In this document: positions 58,300-64,000 of the stretch, one piece after another
How positions within the stretch are numbered: position 1 is the first letter of the stretch
Layout: every line of letters starts with the position of its first letter
Assembly (NCBI GenBank): GCA_037953625.1
Contig: CM075652.1
Span: 60,071,501 to 60,135,500, forward strand
Direction of reading: 5' to 3'
Source: Crotalaria pallida
Taxonomy: Eukaryota > Streptophyta > Magnoliopsida > Fabales > Fabaceae
Length of the DNA stretch: 64,000 nt
Translations under genes and position numbers: made by a program
Notes under the pieces: model-generated
Told to the model about the DNA's origin: nothing
Database searches by the model: none
The model's input: only the letters and a program-made list of their open reading frames with translations

Positions 58300-59330
58300 G
58301 ACAGAGCTTAGCCCCGCTATTCAAGTTTATTATAATGCATGCGGTAAATACTAAGATGTAATTCTTGTTGAATAGATGTAATTTCCTTTTGTTAAGGTGA
58401 ACTTTTTATAAGAAAAATTTTGTTAAAAGAGAAACAAAGTAAGAGAATTACTTCATCCTAAAATCAATAGGACCAAACACAAAAACAAAATGATCTAACT
58501 CCCACTTATGGTAAAGTATGTCTTTCCCTATTCAGAAGCAATAAAACAACGAAATAGAAAGACCCACCCCTTATAACATATCCAAAACAACGCTATTACA
58601 GCCACAACTCATGAAACACATTAATAATAATTTCCATATAATAATTTCCATATGAGAAAGAAGAGAAAACATGAAACACACATGAATAATTATTTAAAAT
58701 AACTGCAAGTTTTAATCATGGTATTTGCGACTAATTCTCCTTTGTACTCAAAAGCATGCCACTCTTCACTTTCACTTGCAACTGTAACTTCAATATTTTT
58801 ATTTCTTCTTTGATGTGTTTTTGTGTCTTGATATCATATGGGACTTTATACATTCAGGGTTTATGTTTGAGTGAATTGAGTGTTTTGAGCGAGAGATTTC
58901 CATACATTTGATTAGTTTAATAACTCTCAAACAATGATACTATTATTTTAATTCACTTGTTATCCCATGCTTTCTATATCATACATCCAAACATAGAATA
59001 AATAAGCATGTGCATAAGATATATGAAGTCAACGATAAATCAGAAGTGGAATAAACCACAAAGTCAAAAATAAGCTAATCCTTTCAATATATTCTAAAAT
59101 TGTCATACACCAATCATAAAAAATTTAAAGTGCTTAGCAAGAAAATCAACAAGACAAGTTTTAATCTTCATATCAACCAACCATCTCAGGACATCAAAAC
59201 CTTGTTATTAAACCTTGTTATTATTGAAAATGAATAATAATTTATAATACCTACAATTTCTAACCAATCCTAGGTGTTTGCGACTCATTCTCCTTTATTC
59301 CTCACAAAACAGAAGAGTGCCACTCTTCAC
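58300..59330 (+). repeat. Unclassified ~1-kb repeat family, copy F
   Basis: It is a direct copy of the unit, the longest one, colinear with copy B. Its 3' end carries AAGCTAATCCTTTCAATA and ACACCAATCATAAA, which are also found in copy A near 51340-51390. The Tekay-like LTR starts directly after it. Confidence 0.7.
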
Positions 59331-59643
59331 TTACTGTAAGATCCTATATTTTAAATATATGAAATAAAAGTATTTCATCAATATTAGTATCATTAAAATA
59401 GTCAATTTTTCCTATTTTAGCAAAAACACTCGAGTATTTTAGGCAAAACTCGAGTATTTTAAGTAGCTGTTTGGAAATTTGAATTTTTAAATAAAAACTC
59501 GAGTATTTGGGAAAAACTCGAGTATTTCGTGCAGACCTGAAAGTGTATAAGTCGGTTTTCATTTAATTTTCGCACCAAAACGCGGTTTCTTGAAATGACA
59601 AGCATAGAGCTGGACTTTACTTCGACCTGAAGTATTCTTAAGC

Positions 59644-59650
59644 TATAAAT
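59644..59650 (+). promoter_or_regulatory. Candidate TATA box in the Tekay-like LTR
   Basis: TATAAAT lies 310 bp into the LTR. If used, the transcript leader would include the rest of the LTR and so the LTR-borne ORF. Position and sequence are the only support. Confidence 0.4.
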
Positions 59651-60774
59651 TGGTGCTTGGTTGAAGCATTCAACACCTCTAATCACCCAAAACCCGAATT
59701 TCAGTTTTTGACTCTCAGTTTTCTAGAGCATACTTTGATCTCTGATTTCTCCTTCGTTTCTCAATCAAATCCTTCAAAACCAAAACACAACTCAAGGTTC
59801 TAGTTCCATCTTTGAATTAGAATCAAGAATCACATCAAATAAGCCCATGTAGTTCGAGTTCTAGCTCATCAATGTTTGAGGTTTAAAGCTGTAAAAACAG
59901 AGTAGTTTTCAGCATCAAGTATTCATCTTCATTGAATTCGTCTGGTAATCTCAGGGGTCCTTTTTGTGTCAAACGTGTTTCTGATTGGAGTTAGTATATC
60001 CTAGTTTGTTAAACTAACTTGTTTCGTTCTTTTTCATGCCAAATCCGTGGTGAAATCTGTGGCCAAAGTCAGCCTGTTCAACCCCTTTTTCACAAGTCCA
60101 GAATTTGGATTTTTGATCCAGCCAAGTTTCTCGTTGTTTAATCTATTGTTTAGCTTCTCTAAGGTAAGGGAGGAGTTATCTAATTGCTAGAATGAGTAAT
60201 CTCAAGCTAGAGATGTAGGAACCTCACAAGGTTCATCAAGGGATGAAGTTGGAATTGGGAATATGACATGGAGGTCATAAACCCAAGGTTTTCTAAGTCA
60301 AACAAGTTTAAATGGACCTAATAATGCTCACTGGATTGATTTTCGAAGTTAAAACCAAGTGGAAATGAATTTCATATCTTGAAATGGTTATTTTCCAAGT
60401 TTATGTTGATTCTGTGATTTGATGTTGATTTATGTTATTATGTACTTGTTTATCTGTTCTAACTTGTTTCTTATATGTGTTTATGCCTCTGTTTTGCATA
60501 AGAACGGAAAAACAATGAATGGAATTCGAATTGGTGCTTAAAATGCAGAAATTGGTGCTGTTGCAGTAAAAACACTCGAGTTTTTTTAGAAACACTCGAG
60601 TATTCTGGGAAAATGAAGAACAACTCGAGTCTTTCTTCAAGGACTTCAAGTATTCTGGAAAAAAATGAAGAACACTCGAGTATTTTATAATATACTCGAG
60701 TATTTTGACCAAAACTGAAGAAAACACTTATTTTTTTTAGAATATTAAATACCTAATTCTTATACGTTTATCCA

Positions 60775-61035
60775 TTGGTCGATTATTATCTTGAAAGAGT
60801 CCTACTGGAATTTCATCCAGTGGTTGATATGTTCGGACAGGAGTCCCAATGGACAAATGTATAAGTTTACTTGATTCCCATTGGTTGATTTTACCCTGGA
60901 TGAGTCCTACTGGAATTTTATTCAGTGGTTGACATATTCGGACAGGATGTCCCAATGGAAGTGCGTACACCCATTTGGTTGATTATTTTCCCACGTCCCA
61001 GTGGAAGTCTTTACCCACTTGGTTGATATTTTGGG
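60775..61035 (+). repeat. 105-bp tandem repeat in the LTR
   Basis: The word CCTACTGGAATTT recurs at 60801 and 60906, followed in both by CAGTGGTTGA and CGGACAGGA. A third, shortened and diverged unit follows to about 61035. Confidence 0.8.
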
Positions 61036-61659
61036 AGTCCTAAATGGGGTCGTTGCAATAATTAATAATAAAACGATTAACTCCTATTGTATAAAACCAT
61101 CACAAAGTGGCTGGGCCGCTGATGGAATATTCAGTAAGCACTAGCACCAGTTAATGCTAAAAGAAAAGATGAAATTGTGATTAAGAAGGATTATGAACTT
61201 TGGGTCTCTATATTGGAGGCATGATGTTCAAGGATGTGATTTAAAAGAAAGAAAGAAGACGAAAAGTTGTGTGACATTATCATGCATGGAGAAGGAGTTG
61301 CTCTGATCTAGATTCGGAACTTCGGTAAGGTTAAATCAGAATATCCCTGGCACAAGGATGCTAGTAAGACCGAGTTCCCATCGATCGTGATGCTTGAATA
61401 TGAATCGCTCCGGTTTGATGAACCATAGGATTGAGAATATCCCGAGCCTGAGATACTCGGATGCCAAACCGTGTAGCTTGAATGAGGAGTAGGCATGCAT
61501 CACGACACTAATCGAGATATTATAAAAGACAGTTTGAGCATATACATATGCATTTATTATTTCTATATGATAACATGTGTTTGTTATTTCTAGCCACTGT
61601 TATACTCATTTGTTATTGCTTTTAGCTATGACTCACTCCCAGCCCCTTGTGTGTAGGTG

Positions 61660-62145
61660 ATGGCGAGAAACATGTTCTGCGTGGAGATGAGGCCGCTCCC
61701 TAATGGGGAGTGGAATTTTGAGGACCATAGGGCTACATATGAGGGGGATGTGGAAGTTATCTTCCGCCATCCTAATCCATATTCCCGTATGCGTTCGCTT
61801 AGATCGAGAATTCCAATGGTTTACATCATGCACATTCCGCCAAATTTTGTTATGAGAAATGAAACCCCTCCACCACCACCAAGACGTTTTCCGAGACGCA
61901 CTATCCCACCGAGTCCAACACTCTCCTCAGAAAGAATCATCCTAGAGGTTCCTGCTTGTCCTAGTCCTTCTCCTCGAGTTCGATCCCGAACTCCGATATA
62001 CGTGCCTGACGATTCGGTGCAAGAAGAGGAGGAAGAGGAAGAGGAGGATCCAATCGAGGATGAGGATCCGGTGGATAATGCGAATCAGATGGTGGATGAC
62101 TTTATGGACAACTCGACTGGAAGTCAGTGGGGAACTGACGACTAA
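61660..62145 (+). CDS. LTR-borne ORF, proline-rich with acidic tail (unknown function)
   Basis: A 161-codon frame starting ATGGCGAG lies wholly inside the LTR, between the candidate TATA box and the primer-binding site. The N-terminal ~65 residues are of mixed composition, with a Trp-containing stretch (NGEWNFEDHRA). A run of five Pro and a Ser/Pro-rich middle follow, then an acidic tail with nine Glu in a row (VQEEEEEEEEED). No family is recognised. It starts after a pyrimidine-rich stretch ending GTGTGTAG, which could be a splice acceptor. It is far longer than expected for an LTR by chance, though part of it is low complexity. It may be a gag-leader protein or a non-functional reading frame. 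Confidence 0.45.
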   Translation: MARNMFCVEMRPLPNGEWNFEDHRATYEGDVEVIFRHPNPYSRMRSLRSRIPMVYIMHIPPNFVMRNETPPPPPRRFPRRTIPPSPTLSSERIILEVPACPSPSPRVRSRTPIYVPDDSVQEEEEEEEEDPIEDEDPVDNANQMVDDFMDNSTGSQWGTDD

Positions 62146-62528
62146 GTTAAGTTGTGGGGTGGAATGTGACTGATATAACCCATCAGGTTTTCTCTTATCT
62201 ATGTTATGTTATATTTTGAGTCATGAACCATATGCTCTAGGTTATTATGAATTTTGTTGTAATATATGTAAGATAATGTAATGGCCTAGAGTGTTAAGTT
62301 AAGTAATTATGTATTTTGTTTAAATGAAGAAAATGAGATGTACTCCCTTTTTACTATGAATGAAATATGATGTTACGTCACTTGTCTTCATGACTCGGTG
62401 TTTATATGATTCCGCAAGAATTGATAATGGATGATGACTTGGCTTTTAGTTTCAAAGAAAAAAAATGGTTGTATTTTTTTGAATACGAATATTTAACTTT
62501 GGAATAAAAGTTGGGTCGTCACACTTAG

Positions 62529-62540
62529 TGGTATCAGAGC
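62529..62540 (+). other. Primer-binding site (initiator tRNA-Met type)
   Basis: TGGTATCAGAGC begins five bases after the LTR end. It is the same site type as in the LARD-like element at 6530-6541. Confidence 0.85.
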
Positions 62541-62681
62541 AATGGTTCGACTCTCGGCCTTGGAGTGTGGCCTTACACACTAACCATTGCATATCATGAC
62601 ATGGTGTTTTTGATGTTTGTAGTATAAGACTAGAATTCGCAGAATCTAATTAAGTTTCCCCTTTGGATTCTGTAGGACTAG

Positions 62682-63119
62682 ATGGCCGGAAGAAATAACG
62701 CTAACATTGTGGAGGCATTGACCCGAATGGCTGCAGTTCTGGAGAATATGCAGCACAACCATCCTCCAAGCAATGGAACCCCAGCGGAGTTTCAAGGCTT
62801 AGATTCCTTTAGAAAGTGCAAACCTCCTAGCTTCTTGGGTGGTCGTCGTCCCGAGCAAGCTCAGTTCTGGCTCGATGAGATGAATAAAATCTTTAGAACG
62901 TTGACTCTGTCGGAATCGCAAAAGGTCACGTTTGCTGCCTACGTGCTCACTGGTGAAGCTGCGACCTGGTGGAACCAGACTCGTCAATTCCTGGAGTTTG
63001 ATCAAGCAGAGTTTACTTGGGGAATCTTCACAGAAAAGTTTCTCGAGAAGTATTTCCCAGATGACATCAGGCTGCAGAAGGAAATGAAGTTCCCGGTTTG
63101 CCACCGCATCGAGAAATAG
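62682..63119 (+). pseudogene. Tekay-like gag, N-terminal part only
   Basis: The start ATG is 141 bp after the primer-binding site. The first ~136 residues are typical capsid N-terminal sequence: FRKCKPPSFLGG, AQFWLDEMNKIFRTL, GEAATWWNQT and FTEKFLEKYFPDD. After about 63090 the sequence changes to RT-derived DNA in another frame, so the last residues to the stop at 63117-63119 are out of frame. The rest of capsid and the zinc knuckle are missing. Confidence 0.87.
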
Positions 63120-64000
63120 AATTCAGTATCGATCTAGTTCCTGGTAGTGGTCCTATTTCTATTGCTCCTTATCGTATGACTCCAACCGAATTAGCTGAAC
63201 TGAAGAAGCAAGTGGAAGATTTGTTAGAGAAGTAGTCATCAGACCAAGTGTGTCGCCTTGGGGAGCGCTAGTTTTGTTCGTAAAGAAGAAGGATGGATCC
63301 ATGAGGATGTGCATTGATTACAGACAACTCAATAAGGTTACAATCAAGAACAAATACTCGTTGCCAAGAATCGACGATTTGATGGATCAAGTTAGAGGAG
63401 CGTCCGTGTTTTCGAAGATTGATTTGAGATCGGGATATCATCAAATCAGAGTAAGAGAGGAAGATATTCCGAAGACAGCTTTCAGATCAAGGTATGGACA
63501 CTACGAGTATGTGGTGATGCCATTCGGTTTAACCAATGCTCCCGCCATATTCATGGATTACATGAATAGAGTGTTCCGACCTTATTTGGATTCCTTTGTT
63601 GTGGTGTTCATAGATGATATACTCGTCTATTCAAAGACCCCAGAAGAGCATGCCAATCATTTGAAGATTGTCTTGGAGACTTTGAAGGAAAAGAAATTAT
63701 ATGCCAAGTTAGCCAAGTGTGAATTTTGGCTTGAAAAAGTCAATTTCTTGGGGCATGTGATTTCGAGAGATGGTGTTGCTGTAGACCCAGCTAAAGTAGA
63801 AGCGGTGCTGAAATGGGAGAAGCCTAAGTCTGTTACTGAAGTTAGAAGTTTTCTTGGCCTAGCTGGTTACTATCGGAAATTCATCGAAGGATTTTCTAAA
63901 TTGTCTCTTCCTTTAACCCGCCTGACTAGGAAGGAGCAACCTTTTGTTTGGAATGAGAAGTGTGAAGTTAGTTTCCAAACTTTAAAGGACAAGTTAACAT
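63092..64000 (+). pseudogene. Tekay-like reverse transcriptase (partial, runs off window)
   Basis: From 63092 one frame reads the start of RT (PPHREIEFSIDL) to a stop at 63233-63235. A one-base loss there shifts to a second frame, which stays open from 63238 to the window edge. This second part holds MCIDYRQLN, the KIDLRSGYHQI block, FGLTNAPA, the catalytic VFIDDILVYS and the FLGHVIS and FLGLAGYYRKFI blocks, reaching the start of RNase H. The catalytic aspartates are present. Confidence 0.88.

Larger units (their letters stand above)
59335..62523 (+). repeat. 5' LTR of Tekay-like element (about 3.19 kb)
   Basis: The proposed start is TGTAAG and the end is GGGTCGTCACA, six bases before the primer-binding site. 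It contains a TATA-like box, two clusters of ACTCGAGT palindromes, a 105-bp tandem repeat and an ORF of 161 codons. The end is firm; the start awaits a second LTR copy. Confidence 0.75.
59335..64000 (+). mobile_element. Tekay-like chromovirus, internally deleted (right part outside window)
   Basis: The order is 5' LTR (59335-62523), initiator tRNA-Met primer-binding site, start of gag, then RT, all on the plus strand. Gag and RT sequence types match the Tekay (Del) chromovirus lineage. At about 63090 gag joins directly to the start of RT, out of frame. The gag C-terminus, zinc knuckle, protease and RT N-terminal leader are therefore missing, so this copy is defective unless supplied in trans. 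The LTR start at TGTAAGATCC is inferred, because the 3' LTR lies beyond the window. Confidence 0.85.

Overview
The window is repeat-rich nuclear DNA of a flowering plant, almost certainly a eudicot. The evidence is an intact PWWP-domain gene of plant type, four plant LTR retrotransposons (Athila, Tat, Tekay-like and a giant-LTR non-autonomous element), Stowaway-like and Mutator-like MITEs, SINEs and a LINE remnant. The species cannot be named from the sequence. About two thirds of the window is LTR retrotransposon, and only one host gene is evident.

Layout. 1-11994: a non-autonomous element on the minus strand with LTRs of about 5.4-6.0 kb around a 992-bp non-coding interior (LARD-like); its left end lies outside the window. 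12015-36072: a Tat-lineage Ty3/gypsy element on the minus strand, bounded by a perfect 5-bp target duplication (CAAAT). It carries gag, protease, reverse transcriptase, two RNase H domains and integrase in decayed form. On the opposite strand in its 3' region lies a spliced-looking gene with a plant-mobile-domain-like (PMD) region. 19597-29686: an Athila-lineage element on the plus strand, nested in the Tat pol between RT and RNase H, with target duplication AGAGG. 36078-47478: intergenic DNA with a duplicated unclassified segment, a LINE remnant, a SINE and six small inverted-repeat elements. 47889-50732: the host gene, a 947-residue PWWP protein with two AT-hooks and an RRM-like C-terminus, uninterrupted. 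51300-59330: degenerate duplications of one roughly 1-kb unclassified unit, including a pair of ~480-bp inverted arms, plus MITEs and SINEs. 59335-64000: the 5' part of a Tekay-like chromovirus with a 3.19-kb LTR that itself contains a 161-residue ORF. Its interior has lost most of gag, the protease and the start of RT.

How the parts relate. The retroelements are all broken. Most in-frame stops fit C:G to T:A change, as expected for methylated transposons, and small indels add frameshifts. The order of events is partly readable: Tat inserted first, then Athila into it. The two LARD LTRs differ by roughly 1 percent by eye, so that insertion is recent. The most unusual objects are the antisense PMD gene in the Tat element (one reading frame of 1,065 codons after removal of two introns, broken only by three stops), the LTR-borne ORF of the Tekay element, the LARD itself, and the families of small inverted-repeat elements whose target duplications can be read directly.
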